64,000 nt of DNA from Streptomyces lincolnensis (GCF_021173675.1 NZ_JAIHON010000005.1:372001-436000), one strand, 5' to 3'; counted from the first letter of the stretch, positions 1-8,866 are shown. The notes: generated by a model not told the origin, from the sequence alone. Made by a program: numbers and translations.

Positions 1-678
1 TCCCCGGTCGTGGCCGGCGGCCATCCAGTCGGCGATCGAGGCGCCGAGGGGGCGGGTGACGACGTACGCGGTCCAGAAGGCCGTCACCGCGTCCAGGCCG
101 CCCCGGCGGTGGGCGACGGCCGGTACCGCGATCGCGGCCGCGTACAGGACGGCGGAGCCGAGGTAGCCGAGTCCGAGCGAGGCCGTGAGATCGCCGGCGG
201 CGGTGCCCAGGGCGAAGGTGGCCAGGACGGCGGCCCAGTAGAAGACCTCGCGGCGGCGGGTGCGGACGCTGTGGATGGACAGGGTGCCCTCGCAGCGGTA
301 CCAGAGGGCGAAGACGGCGGCCAGCGCGGCCATGAAGAACGGGGCCGAGAGGGTGTACGGCACGCCCAGGCCGACGTGCAGCACGTCGGCGGCCATCGTG
401 CCGAACACGCTGACCATGACGATCGCGGTCCAGTAGATCCAGGCCACGTACCGCCGGGCCGCGAACTGCACCGCCAGCACGGCCGCCAGGACGACCCCGC
501 CGACGCCGACCGCCGGGACCGGGCCGAGGAGGTGGGCAAGCCAGTCCGACGCCGTCTCGCCCATCCCCGTCGTCAACACCTTGACAATCCAGAAGTAGGC
601 CGTCACCTCCGGCACCTTGCTCGCCGTGTGACGCAGGTGGCCCACGGGCCGGTCATGAGTGAGGTGATCAGTCGGCAT
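1..678 (-). CDS. Polytopic membrane protein, 3' end outside window (COG4705-like)
   Basis: The reading frame runs from an ATG at 678 to the left edge, 226 codons without a stop, so the C-terminus is missing. The translation starts MPTDHLTHDRPV and then gives regularly spaced hydrophobic segments of about 20 residues separated by short loops, with AYFWIVKVLTTGMGET near the start and FWTAYVVTRPLGASIADW near the visible end. That repeated (F/Y)W..K/T..TRPLGA pattern is typical of the uncharacterised bacterial membrane proteins grouped as COG4705. It would sit in the cytoplasmic membrane; no enzymatic or transport function is known to me. The gene is separated from the downstream-reading MMPL gene by about 150 bases and reads in the same direction. 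Family assignment is from memory of the motif and is moderate. Confidence 0.65.
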   Translation of the reverse strand, partial: MPTDHLTHDRPVGHLRHTASKVPEVTAYFWIVKVLTTGMGETASDWLAHLLGPVPAVGVGGVVLAAVLAVQFAARRYVAWIYWTAIVMVSVFGTMAADVLHVGLGVPYTLSAPFFMAALAAVFALWYRCEGTLSIHSVRTRRREVFYWAAVLATFALGTAAGDLTASLGLGYLGSAVLYAAAIAVPAVAHRRGGLDAVTAFWTAYVVTRPLGASIADWMAAGHDRG

Positions 679-833
679 GGCAGGCACGATGACACGGTGC
701 CCGGCCGTGGCCCCAGACCTTTTTGCCAGAGTTTTGGCGCCTCTGGCGGTCGCCTTACCCGACGCTCGCACCCTCCTCACGGAGATCGCCCTCACGGCAC
801 GGCTCGCGGGTCTGGACGGCGCGACAGGCGCAC

Positions 834-3188
834 TCAGTTGGTGGATTCCGCCTTCTGGGCCATGCCGGGCGACCGGGGAGTCGCAGGGTGGGGCAACGGA
901 ATCCTCTGCGCGAGCTTGTCGCCCTCGACATCGAGGTCGGGGAGCAGGCGGTTCAGCCGGGCGGGGATCCACCAGGCCTTCTCCTGCGCGAGGGCCATGG
1001 TGGCCGGGATGAGTGTCATGCGGATGACGAAGGCGTCGATGAGGATGCCCGCGGCCAGCGCGAAGCCGGCCTGCTTGATCATGGGCTGGGCGTTGAAGAT
1101 GAATCCGGCGAAGACGGAGATCATGATGGTGGCCGCCGCGACGACGACGGAACTGGCACGAGCGAAACCGGCGATGGTGGCGTCGAGCGGGGTGGCGCCG
1201 TGGACGTGTGCTTCGCGCATGGAGGTGACCAGGAACATCTGGTAGTCCATGGCGAGCCCGTAGAGGATGCCGGTGATGATGATGGGCAGCAGGCTCACGA
1301 CGGGAGCCGTGGCGTCGAGTCCGATCAGGTCCTGCAGCCAACCCCATTGGAAGACGGCCGTGGTGAGGCCGAAGGTGGCGGCGATGCTCAGCAGGAAGCC
1401 GAGGGTGGCCATCACCGGGACCATGAAGGAGCGGAAGACCAGGAGCAGGACGATCAGGGAGAGTCCGAGCACGGTTGCCACATAGAGGGGCAGGACGTCG
1501 GCGAGCCGGTCGGAGACGTCGATCGCGAGGGCGGTGAAGCCGGTGATGCCGATGGCGGCACCGTGGGCGTCGCTGATCTGCGGGCTCTTGTTCCGTACGG
1601 CGGTGACGAGGTCCTTGGTCGCGTCGTCGTTCGGGCCACTGCCGGGAATGAGGCTGAGAATGGCCGTGGTGCCGGTGCTGTTCATCCCCGCCAGTGAGAC
1701 CGCGGTCGTGCCCTTGATGTCCTTCAAGTCGGCGGTGACCGCGGCCAGCGTCGCGGGAGTGAGGCGTTGTTCGCCTGTGGTGGGGCTGACGGCGACCAGG
1801 AGCGGGCCGTTGTAGCCGGGCCCATAGGCGTCGCTGACCAGCTCGTAGCTTTGGCGCTGCGCGGTGCCGTTGTTGTAGCTGGCCCCGGAGGGCAGGCCCA
1901 ACTTCATGTCGGCGGCAGGCACGGCCAGGATCGCGGGAACCAGGAGCGCGGCCGCGAGAGCGGGGTACTTGTGGCGGACCAGGCGCGCTCCCCAGCGTGT
2001 TGCCCGCGCGGGCGCCGCGACGGATTCCCGCTGCCGCGCCGTGTTCCGGGTCCGGTTCGAGCAGATGCGTTCTCCGACCAGACCCAACAGCGCCGGGAGC
2101 AGGGTCAGGGCGAGCAGGACGGCAACCACGATCGTGGCGGCGGCGACGACTGCCATGGTGCTGAGCAGAGTGATCCCGACGACCAGAAGCCCCATCAGGG
2201 CGATGACGACGGTGCTGCCGGCGAAGAAGACCGCGCTTCCGGCGGTGCCGATGGCACGGCCGGCCGCTTCGTGCGCGTCCAGGCCGTCGTCCAGGATCAG
2301 CCGACGCTGCCGGTTGACGATGAAAAGGGCGTAGTCGATGCCCACGGCCAGTCCCAGCATCAGGGCCAGTACCGCGGTGAGCGAGTGGATCTCGAAGACG
2401 CTGGAGAGGGTGAAGGCGCCGCCCACTCCCACCGTGACGCCGACCAGGGCGATGACCAGGGGCAGCCCCGCTGCCACGACCGATCCCAGAGTGATCAGCA
2501 GGACGAGGGCCGCGACGACGACGCCGACGATCTCTCCGACGCCGACGACCTCGGGGATCTCCATCATGCTCGCCGACGGCAGGACCTTCAGGCCGCCGGG
2601 TGCGGACGCGCCTTCGGCGGCCTCGACGGTGCTGTCGATCGTCCCGGAGGGAAGCTCGTAGGTCTGCTCGTCGAACTGGAACTGCATCAGCGCCGTCGAG
2701 CCGTCGGCCGAGACGGTGACTCCCGGCACCGGTTGACCGTCCGCCTGGAACGGTACGGGGGTCTTGTCGGAGGGCGACTGTCCGGCAGCCTGAGCCACCG
2801 CCGCCTGGGCCCGCATCAGCGGGCTGTTCTCCCCCTTGGCGGCTTCCCGGGCCAGGACCTTCCTGGCGTCGATGACGTGGTCGTGGCCGTAGACGGCGTT
2901 CACCGCCGCCAACAGGGCGGTCCGAACGCCCACGTCGTCGATCCGGGCACCGTCCGGGGCCTTGAAGACCAACATGCCCTGACCTCCGGAGGCTTCCGGC
3001 AGAGATGTGGCCAGATCGTCGATGACCTTCTGGGACGGGGTGCCGTCGATGCGCACCTCGTTGCTGAGCTTGACGGGGCTGGTCGCAAGAAGCGCCACGA
3101 CTGACGCCACCACGGCCAGCCAGCCCGCGATGACGTACCAGGGCTTGCCGTAGGCAAACCTTCCCAGTCGGTAGAACAGGACGGACAC
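834..3188 (-). CDS. MMPL-family RND exporter
   Basis: 784 residues if read from the GTG at 3188, which follows a GGGAGAG ribosome-binding site; a longer open frame upstream lacks support and would cover the operators. Layout is that of an actinobacterial MMPL/RND permease: one N-terminal membrane helix, a periplasmic domain, a block of five helices, then the same again. The two proton-relay type motifs are visible: GIDYALF near residue 285 and AMDYQMF near 645. Members export lipids, siderophores or drugs using the proton gradient; the substrate here cannot be read from sequence. It is divergent from a TetR gene and the 140-base gap holds two tandem palindromes, so TetR repression is very likely. 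Confidence 0.9.
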   Translation of the reverse strand: MSVLFYRLGRFAYGKPWYVIAGWLAVVASVVALLATSPVKLSNEVRIDGTPSQKVIDDLATSLPEASGGQGMLVFKAPDGARIDDVGVRTALLAAVNAVYGHDHVIDARKVLAREAAKGENSPLMRAQAAVAQAAGQSPSDKTPVPFQADGQPVPGVTVSADGSTALMQFQFDEQTYELPSGTIDSTVEAAEGASAPGGLKVLPSASMMEIPEVVGVGEIVGVVVAALVLLITLGSVVAAGLPLVIALVGVTVGVGGAFTLSSVFEIHSLTAVLALMLGLAVGIDYALFIVNRQRRLILDDGLDAHEAAGRAIGTAGSAVFFAGSTVVIALMGLLVVGITLLSTMAVVAAATIVVAVLLALTLLPALLGLVGERICSNRTRNTARQRESVAAPARATRWGARLVRHKYPALAAALLVPAILAVPAADMKLGLPSGASYNNGTAQRQSYELVSDAYGPGYNGPLLVAVSPTTGEQRLTPATLAAVTADLKDIKGTTAVSLAGMNSTGTTAILSLIPGSGPNDDATKDLVTAVRNKSPQISDAHGAAIGITGFTALAIDVSDRLADVLPLYVATVLGLSLIVLLLVFRSFMVPVMATLGFLLSIAATFGLTTAVFQWGWLQDLIGLDATAPVVSLLPIIITGILYGLAMDYQMFLVTSMREAHVHGATPLDATIAGFARASSVVVAAATIMISVFAGFIFNAQPMIKQAGFALAAGILIDAFVIRMTLIPATMALAQEKAWWIPARLNRLLPDLDVEGDKLAQRIPLPHPATPRSPGMAQKAESTN

Positions 3189-3240
3189 AGCTCTCTCCCT
3201 TCTCCACGCGCCCATGACGGGGCCGCGCGACGCACGAAGT

Positions 3241-3273
3241 GAGAGGGTACTCTCAAAACGATAGGGGACTATC
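3241..3273. promoter_or_regulatory. Two tandem operator-like palindromes between MMPL and TetR genes
   Basis: GAGAG-ggta-CTCTC (3241-3254) and GATAG-ggga-CTATC (3260-3273) have the same 5-4-5 architecture and their centres are 19 bp apart, close to two helical turns. They lie between the divergent starts at 3188 and 3329, where a TetR dimer pair could block both promoters. Seen directly; the binding protein is inferred from position. Confidence 0.6.
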
Positions 3274-3328
3274 ATTCGAGGTGCGGATAGCCTTCTTCGG
3301 AGCCTGCCGGAGCAGAGAGGAGCCGCAC

Positions 3329-3967
3329 ATGGCGACCACGAAAGACCGCGCCCCCCGGCGCAGAGTCGACGCACGCTCCAGCGTGGAGCGCATCACCGCC
3401 GCCGGACGCACCGTCCTCAGCGCGGGCGAAGCCTCCCTGGAACAGATCGCGGCCGAGGCCGGCGTGGGCATCGCCACCCTCTACCGCCACTTCCCCAACC
3501 GGGAAGCCATCGTCCGGGCCGTCCTCGACGACATCCTCGAGACCGACCTGCTCCCCCTCATCGAGGGTGCCGCCGACGCACCTCACCCGCGCCAGTCCCT
3601 CCAGGACATCGCCACACAGCTGCTCAGCCTGATCGCTCAGGAACAGGGACTGGTCACCTTCGCCAGCAACTTCACCGACGTGGCCATGGACGCCCTCCAA
3701 CGCCTCAGCGACTCCCTCCATCCCCTCCTGTTGCGCGCGCAGCAGGAGGGCGAGATCCGCCCCGACCTCACCGCGGAAGACATTCCACGGTTCCTCGTGA
3801 TGGCCGTCGCCGGCCTCGCGCTGCCGGGCACGGCACCCTCCCTGCGCGCCCGCTTCATCGCCCTGCTCTTCGACTCGCTCAACCCCACCAACGCAACCCC
3901 CCTCCCCCCGCTGCGGCCCGAAGAGGGCGATCTGCGCACCGCGCTCAGCCACGTCGCACGCACCTGA
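3329..3967 (+). CDS. TetR-family repressor of the MMPL exporter
   Basis: 212 residues from the ATG at 3329, preceded by AGAGAGG eight bases upstream. The N-terminal helix-turn-helix is clear: ASLEQIAAEAGVGIATLYRHF around residues 35-55 followed by NREAIVRAVL. The C-terminal ligand domain is helical and matches the general TetR/AcrR type (SENRS-like class often paired with exporters) without pointing to a ligand. It probably represses itself and the divergent MMPL gene through the paired palindromes at 3241-3273 and is released by a compound exported by that pump. The ligand is unknown. Confidence 0.9.
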   Translation: MATTKDRAPRRRVDARSSVERITAAGRTVLSAGEASLEQIAAEAGVGIATLYRHFPNREAIVRAVLDDILETDLLPLIEGAADAPHPRQSLQDIATQLLSLIAQEQGLVTFASNFTDVAMDALQRLSDSLHPLLLRAQQEGEIRPDLTAEDIPRFLVMAVAGLALPGTAPSLRARFIALLFDSLNPTNATPLPPLRPEEGDLRTALSHVART

Positions 3968-3998
3968 TCGACGCCGGGATCCGACGCGGGGGCCGGGC

Positions 3999-4300
3999 CG
4001 CGCAGAGAGCTTCCCCGCGAAGGAGTCCCTCGCGCAGGTCCGCTCGGACGGTCGCGCCGCGCACCGCTCGGCCGGGCTGCTCGAACTGCCCGACGAGCCG
4101 GTGGCGCTCGGTGCCGACCCGCTCGAACCGCTCGTGCTCGGCCTCAAGGTCGAACTCCCGGAGGGCTCGGAACGCGGTCAGCGCCACCGGGTCGACCTCG
4201 TGCAACGACGGGCCGACACGGGACGGATCGTCGGCGGCCTCGCCGTCCTGGTCAACACCGTGTGGCGCACGGGACAGGGACGAGAACGACGGACATGCGT
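3999..4300 (+). pseudogene. Possible C-terminal gene remnant
   Basis: In frame with position 4101 the plus strand translates to a coherent beta-rich stretch, LELPDEPVALGADPLEPL then VELPEGSERGQRHRVDLVQ and RRADTGRIVGGLAVLVNT, with natural codon bias but without a plausible start, ribosome-binding site or upstream continuation (the TetR gene ends at 3967). It reads like the tail of a secreted or protease-associated beta-sandwich protein whose 5' part has been lost. I cannot name the family. It may also be a chance open frame in high-GC DNA. Confidence 0.35.
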
Positions 4301-4332
4301 CGGCCGCGCGGACGTCATGGCACCGGCATCGC

Positions 4333-4860
4333 TCAGTCGGCCAGCATCTTGAACGTCCGTTGGTGCCAGACCAGCGGATTGCGCTCGTCGTCGGCCATCA
4401 TGGCCAGCACCCGCAGCACGATGATGTCGTGGTCGCCGGCCGGGTAGTGGTGCTCGATCGCGCACTCCAGCCAGACCGGCGCGCCCTGAAGGAAGATCGC
4501 GCCGGATGCCGTTTCCTCCGTGCCCAGGCCCGCGAACCGGCTTTCCTTGCTGGGGGACGCGAGTTGCCGGGCCTTGTCGCTGTGCGCCTCGCCCAGGACG
4601 GACACGCCGATCGCCCGCGCGCGGGACAGCACCGGCCAGGTCGTCGAGCTGTGCTGCACGGCGAAGGAGACCAGGGGCGGTTCGGCGGAGACCCCGACGG
4701 TGAACGACGAGACGATCATGACGGTCGGGTCGCCGTCGACGCGCGCCGACAGGGCGGCGACTCCTGAGGGGAACGCGGCGAACGCCCTCTTCAGCTCGCC
4801 GAGATCCGAGGTGAGGCCTTCCATGCCTCCCAGACCTTCGATGCCTTCAATCGTCGTCAT
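4333..4860 (-). CDS. Flavin reductase (FMN-binding split-barrel), RutF/HpaC-like
   Basis: 175 residues. After a repetitive N-terminus (MTTIEGIEGLGGMEGL) the flavin reductase domain starts at FAAFPSGVAALSA and shows the family landmarks SSFTVGVSAEPPLVSFAV, the S..W.VL segment and AGDHDIIVLRVL near the C-terminus. Such proteins reduce free FMN or FAD with NAD(P)H and hand the reduced flavin to a partner oxygenase. Its ATG overlaps the stop of the gene at 4857-5357 (ATGA), so it is the last cistron of the run of minus-strand genes that contains two FMNH2-using monooxygenases, its obvious clients. The N-terminal repeat is encoded by four 9-bp units at 4816-4851. Confidence 0.88.
   Translation of the reverse strand: MTTIEGIEGLGGMEGLTSDLGELKRAFAAFPSGVAALSARVDGDPTVMIVSSFTVGVSAEPPLVSFAVQHSSTTWPVLSRARAIGVSVLGEAHSDKARQLASPSKESRFAGLGTEETASGAIFLQGAPVWLECAIEHHYPAGDHDIIVLRVLAMMADDERNPLVWHQRTFKMLAD
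4816..4851. repeat. 9-bp x 4 tandem array in flavin reductase N-terminus
   Basis: gccttccat gcctcccag accttcgat gccttcaat: four imperfect 9-bp units directly after the third codon of the flavin reductase gene, encoding a glycine-rich tripeptide repeat (IEG IEG LGG MEG). The array is outside the conserved domain. Confidence 0.75.
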
Positions 4861-5357
4861 CGTGCGTTCCTCGTCTTCGCGGCGTCGAGCACGGTCCGGC
4901 CCCACTGGCCGGCCCAGCGGTCGAGTGAGTCGTCCGTCGTGTAGGTGGAGTCGAGCTGGTAGAGCCCCTGCGCGGGGCAGGTCGCGCCGAGTTCGACCAG
5001 TACGGGTTTGAGGCTGAGCTCGGGAGCGAGGGCGTGCGCGGGTCCCGCACCGAGCATGAGCGGCAGCGCCACCTGGCCGGCGAGGCCGGTCGCCGTGGCG
5101 AACTGGTCGAGGAAGAGCTTGAGCAGGCCGGTGTAGGTGCCCTTGTAGGTGGGAGACGCCGCGATCACGATGTCGGCGGCCCGCACCCGCTCGACGGCCG
5201 CGGTGACGTCCGGGTCGCCCCAGGCGAGCAGACCGGCGCCGAGTTCGGCGACTTCGAGGACCTCGCAGTCCAGCCCGAGGGCCGCGGCGAGGCGTTCGGC
5301 GGCATCGCGGGTGCGCGAGCCGGCCTTGGGGTTTCCTATGACGGCGACAGCCTTCAT
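4857..5357 (-). CDS. NADPH-dependent FMN reductase, SsuE/MsuE type
   Basis: 166 residues starting MKAVAVIGNPKAGSRTRDAA, the flavodoxin-fold phosphate-binding loop of the NADPH-dependent FMN reductases. ADIVIAASPTYKGTYTGLLK in the middle is the SsuE-type flavin contact and dimer segment (S-P-x-Y-K/R). These enzymes make FMNH2 for two-component monooxygenases such as SsuD or DszA-type enzymes. Start and stop are both tied to neighbours: its ATG shares a base with the MFS stop (TGATG at 5359-5355) and its stop overlaps the next ATG. The operon therefore has two unrelated flavin reductases, which suggests each monooxygenase has its own supplier or that FMNH2 demand is high. Confidence 0.9.
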   Translation of the reverse strand: MKAVAVIGNPKAGSRTRDAAERLAAALGLDCEVLEVAELGAGLLAWGDPDVTAAVERVRAADIVIAASPTYKGTYTGLLKLFLDQFATATGLAGQVALPLMLGAGPAHALAPELSLKPVLVELGATCPAQGLYQLDSTYTTDDSLDRWAGQWGRTVLDAAKTRNAR

Positions 5358-6784
5358 CAGGCGACTCCTGTCGGTAGAGAGGGAGCGGCGGCGGACGCCG
5401 CGGGAGTTCCGGCGCCTGGACGGTCGACGCGGAGGAGCGCGGAGGCGAGGAGGCAGAGCAGTCCGGCGGCCGCCAATCCGCCGAGAGTCGCCGCGTAACC
5501 GGATCCGGCCAGGAGAACGGCACTGGCCGCGCTGCCCAGCACCGCGCCGAGCTGCTTCATGGCGTTGAAGGCTCCCGAGGCCGCCCCGACCTCGTCCGCC
5601 GCGACCGTGGTCACCGCCGCGATCGACAGCGGCGACCAGACGAACGAGTTGCCCACGCCGTACACCGCGAAGGCGACGGTCAGGGCGGGGATCGGCGCGT
5701 CCGTCGCGACGAGTACCGCAGAAGCCGCGATGGACAGGACGAGCGCGGACGAGCCGAGCACGGCGACGGCACGCGGCCCGATCGTGTTGTTGAGCCGGGC
5801 CGAGACCGGGGCGCCGAGCAGGCACACCACACCCATCGGTACGAGGGTGAAGGCCGCCGCGCCCGGGTCGAGCCCGCGCTCCTGCTGGAGGTAGAGCATC
5901 AGCGGGATCATGGCCGAGCCCGCGCAGAAGGCCGCGGCGGCGCCACCCCAGGCCGCGATGACGAACCCGCGACTGCGCAGCAACGCGACGGGGACGAGCG
6001 CACGTTGCCCGTCGCGACGCTGCAGCCAGACCACGGCCACGACGACCATCACGCCGCCGGCGATGAGCACCCAGCGGGGTACGCCCCACGCGTCGGCGCT
6101 CACGGCGTCCGTGCCCTGGATGCCGAGGACGAGCGCGGCGACGCCGGTGGCGTTCGCGCAGATCGCCCACACCGGGATGCCCGCCTCCTGACGGGGCAGG
6201 GCGGGGACGAACGCGGCCACGGCGACCATCGCCGCCACGCCGATCGGGACGTTGACCCAGAACACCGCGGGCCAGCCGCCGACGGCGACGAGCAGGCCGC
6301 CGGCCAGCGGCCCGGCGGCCACCGCGGCGCCCCCGACCGCACCCCAGACGCCGAGTGCGACGGCGAGGCGCGGCGGCTGGAACAGCGCCTTGATGAGGGT
6401 CAGGCACTGCGGTGTCATCAGCGCGGCCCCGACGCCCTGGAGCACCCTCCACCCGATGAGTGCCTCGATGGTGGGAGCCAGCGCGCACAGCAGCGACCCC
6501 AGCGTGAAGGCGGCGAGTCCGACCAGGTGGACGCGCCGGTGGCCGTAGCGGTCGCCCAGTCGTCCCGCGGTGAGCAGGGGCACCGCGTAGGCGATGAGAT
6601 AGCTGCTGTTGACCCAGATCGCCAGGGTCTCGCTGGTGTGCAGGCCGGTGATCAGCGCGGGCAGCGCGACCGAGGTGACGGTGCTGTCCAGCAGCAGCAT
6701 GAAGAACCCGGCGCACAGGCTGCCGAGGGCGAGCCAGTGGCGTCGCCCGCTTGCCGCGGTCGTCCGCCCACTTGCCGCGGTCAT
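5357..6784 (-). CDS. MFS transporter, DHA2-type (14 TMS)
   Basis: 475 residues with 14 predicted helices. Family marks are present: FFMLLLDSTVTSVALP in helix 1 (motif D1-like), GRLGDRYGHRRV after helix 2 (motif A, G-x-L-x-D-R-x-G-x-R/K) and GVGAALMTPQCLTLI in helix 4-5 (motif C/B region). DHA2 members mostly export drugs or metabolites by proton antiport. Inside this catabolic operon it may export an intermediate or the toxic parent compound; import seems covered by the ABC system upstream. Its ATG lies two bases past the stop of the monooxygenase gene upstream, consistent with one transcript. Confidence 0.88.
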   Translation of the reverse strand: MTAASGRTTAASGRRHWLALGSLCAGFFMLLLDSTVTSVALPALITGLHTSETLAIWVNSSYLIAYAVPLLTAGRLGDRYGHRRVHLVGLAAFTLGSLLCALAPTIEALIGWRVLQGVGAALMTPQCLTLIKALFQPPRLAVALGVWGAVGGAAVAAGPLAGGLLVAVGGWPAVFWVNVPIGVAAMVAVAAFVPALPRQEAGIPVWAICANATGVAALVLGIQGTDAVSADAWGVPRWVLIAGGVMVVVAVVWLQRRDGQRALVPVALLRSRGFVIAAWGGAAAAFCAGSAMIPLMLYLQQERGLDPGAAAFTLVPMGVVCLLGAPVSARLNNTIGPRAVAVLGSSALVLSIAASAVLVATDAPIPALTVAFAVYGVGNSFVWSPLSIAAVTTVAADEVGAASGAFNAMKQLGAVLGSAASAVLLAGSGYAATLGGLAAAGLLCLLASALLRVDRPGAGTPAASAAAPSLPTGVA

Positions 6785-6785
6785 C

Positions 6786-8120
6786 TCACACCGCCAGGTT
6801 CTCGCGCAGTGTGGCGCCGGGGTGGGCGGGCGCGAGGGCGCCACGGCGGCGCAGCTCGGGCAGCAGCTGCTCGCTGATCCCGTTGAAGCCGGAGGGCATG
6901 GCCAGCGGGCAGGAGATCATGTAGCCGCCGCGTGATCCGGTCGCGGCGAAGTTCTCCTCCAACGCGTCGGCGACGGTGGCGACGTCGCCGACGACGCTGT
7001 GATCGAGCCCCGTCGCGCTGCTGCGGCCGTGTGCGAAGAACTCGTCGCGGCTCATCGTGTGGTCCTCGCCGAACTCCGCGATGAGCGAACCGACGAGGCC
7101 CGCCGGGCTGGCGTTGGCCGCGACGATCTCGTCGCGCAGCTCGGCCAGGCGGAAGGATCCCGGCAGCGTCGAGAAGTCGTACCCGGCGTTGTGCGACAGG
7201 TAGGTGGCGACGGCCTCCTCGTTCCAGAACTCGTCCACCGAGTCGCGGCGCGCCCGTGCCTCGGCCGTCGTGCTGCCCACGATGACCTGCGTGGCCCAGA
7301 GGATGCCCACGCGGGCCGGGTCGCGCCCCTCGGCGAGGAGTGCCTCGTCGAGCAGTTTGCGGTGCCGCTGCTGGCCCGTGAGGCTGCCGCCGAACCCGAA
7401 GACCAGATCGGCGAACCGTGCCGAGGCGGCGATGCCGCGCGGTGAGTTGCCCGCCTGGACGACGAGCGGGTGGTGCTGCGGGCTGGGGACCGACGCCAGC
7501 GGCCCCTTGACGGTGAAGAAGCGCCCCTCGTGGTCGATCGGGCGCACCTTCGCCGGGTCGGCGAACCGGCCCGTGGCCCGGTCGCGCACGATGGCGTCGG
7601 GTGCCACCGAGTCCCACAGCGCGCGGCAGACGGCGACGAACTCCTCCATCCGCTCGTAGCGCAGGTCGTGGTCCATCAGCTCGCCGAAGCCGTAGTTCGC
7701 CGCGTCCGCGCCGCGCGTGGAGGCGACCACGTTGAAGGCGATGCGCCCACCGGTCACATGGTCGAGGGAGTTCAACAGTCGGGCCACATAGAAGGGGTGC
7801 ATGAACGTCGAGGAGTACGTCAGCCCGAAGCCGACCCTCTCGGTCGCGGTGGACATCGCCGCGATGACGGGTGACATGTCGTGGCGCGGCCACTGGATGC
7901 CCCACTCCACGGCCGGCTCGATGCTCCCCCGCCAGGTGCTGGGGATGCCGCTGCCGTCGCCGAAGAACAGCATCCCGACGCCCGCGCGCTCGGCCGTCCG
8001 CGCCAGCTCCATGTACATGCGTACGTCGGGGAAGTCCCGCCCGACCCAGGAGCCCTGCCGGGCCCAGGCGCCCTCGGTGTGGGTGAAGGAGAGGTCGTAG
8101 GCGATGTGCATGCCGGTCAC
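6786..8120 (-). CDS. FMN-dependent monooxygenase, NtaA/SnaA/DszA family
   Basis: 444 residues from the GTG at 8120, which overlaps the stop of the isochorismatase gene (GTGA) and has GAAGAAGG seven bases upstream; an ATG three codons later is the alternative. The luciferase-like TIM barrel shows family-specific blocks: GSWVGRDFPDVRMYMELA, the long DGSGIPSTWRGSIEPAV loop, DHVTGGRIAFNVVAS (residues about 145-160, the G-R-x-x-x-N-x-V signature) and FGFGGSLTGQQ. Family members use FMNH2 and O2 to cleave C-N or C-S bonds in nitrilotriacetate, dibenzothiophene sulfone or riboflavin-type substrates. Together with the RutA-like enzyme it gives the operon two separate FMNH2 oxidation steps. Substrate unknown. 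Confidence 0.9.
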   Translation of the reverse strand: MTGMHIAYDLSFTHTEGAWARQGSWVGRDFPDVRMYMELARTAERAGVGMLFFGDGSGIPSTWRGSIEPAVEWGIQWPRHDMSPVIAAMSTATERVGFGLTYSSTFMHPFYVARLLNSLDHVTGGRIAFNVVASTRGADAANYGFGELMDHDLRYERMEEFVAVCRALWDSVAPDAIVRDRATGRFADPAKVRPIDHEGRFFTVKGPLASVPSPQHHPLVVQAGNSPRGIAASARFADLVFGFGGSLTGQQRHRKLLDEALLAEGRDPARVGILWATQVIVGSTTAEARARRDSVDEFWNEEAVATYLSHNAGYDFSTLPGSFRLAELRDEIVAANASPAGLVGSLIAEFGEDHTMSRDEFFAHGRSSATGLDHSVVGDVATVADALEENFAATGSRGGYMISCPLAMPSGFNGISEQLLPELRRRGALAPAHPGATLRENLAV

Positions 8121-8866
8121 GGTGCTGCCTTCTTCCACAGGTCGACGACCTCGTCGCTGTCGGCGAGCACGGCCACGTTGAGGCCCAACTGCACAAGCGC
8201 CGCAGCATGGATGTCGAGGTCGTAGGCGGCCGTGGCGTCCCGGGGGACGACGACGGGCCAGTCCAGTTGCACGGCGTCCTGGGCGGTCGCGTAGACGCAG
8301 CACTCGCTCGTCAGGCCCACGACGGTGAGCCAGCCGCAGCCGGCCGCGCGCAGCCGCGCGTCGAGATCGGTACCGAGGAATCCGCTGTACGCCCGCTTGA
8401 CCACACGCGGTTCGCCCTCGGCGGGCCGCATCCGGTACCACTCGGCGCCCGGCGTCCCGAGCACGCACGGCTCGTCCGGGCCCATGGGAGCGTCGTAGTC
8501 ACCCCCGCGCAGCCAGTTGCTCGACCGCCACGGCCGCGCGGGGTCACTACCCAACTCGACCCAGACGACGGGCACTTCGGCCGCACGGGCGGCGTGGACG
8601 AGTTCGCCGATTCGGGTGACGGTCTGGTCGAGCGCCGACAGCGCGGCAGCCGTCAGGCCGTATTCCGTCAGGCGGTCCGGATCGGCGAAGTCACGCTGTA
8701 CGTCGACCACGACCAGCGCGGGCCTGCTGCCGGGCCGGGTGAGGTGGGCGAGTTGCCGTTCACGCAGGTCTTGTCCGTCACGCAGGTCATGGCTGTCACG
8801 CACGTCTTGTCCGTCACCCAGGTCTTGTCTGTCACGCAAATCTTGTGTGCCGCGCAGGTCGGACAT
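8117..8866 (-). CDS. Isochorismatase-family amidohydrolase, RutB-like
   Basis: 249 residues. The cysteine hydrolase core begins near residue 50: LVVVDVQRDF gives the catalytic Asp55, RVVKRAYSGF the catalytic Lys157, and GLTSECCVYATAQDA the nucleophile region (Cys189/190). Members hydrolyse carbamoyl or amide groups; in the Rut pathway RutB opens the peroxyureidoacrylate made by RutA. Here it is translationally coupled to a RutA-like oxygenase (TGATG at 8868-8864), the same partnership. The first 38 residues are abnormal: an 18-bp tandem repeat encodes a charged DLRDxQ-type hexapeptide array with no counterpart in the family. Start choice is fixed by the overlap, so the repeat is translated unless initiation is further in. 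Confidence 0.88.
   Translation of the reverse strand: MSDLRGTQDLRDRQDLGDGQDVRDSHDLRDGQDLRERQLAHLTRPGSRPALVVVDVQRDFADPDRLTEYGLTAAALSALDQTVTRIGELVHAARAAEVPVVWVELGSDPARPWRSSNWLRGGDYDAPMGPDEPCVLGTPGAEWYRMRPAEGEPRVVKRAYSGFLGTDLDARLRAAGCGWLTVVGLTSECCVYATAQDAVQLDWPVVVPRDATAAYDLDIHAAALVQLGLNVAVLADSDEVVDLWKKAAP
8760..8862. repeat. 18-bp tandem repeat, about 5.7 copies, inside isochorismatase 5' end
   Basis: Units of the form tcacgcagg-tcttgtccg recur from 8760 to 8862 with scattered substitutions. Read on the minus strand they encode (D-L/V-R/G-D-x-Q) hexapeptides. The length is a multiple of three, so copy-number change would keep frame. Confidence 0.85.
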
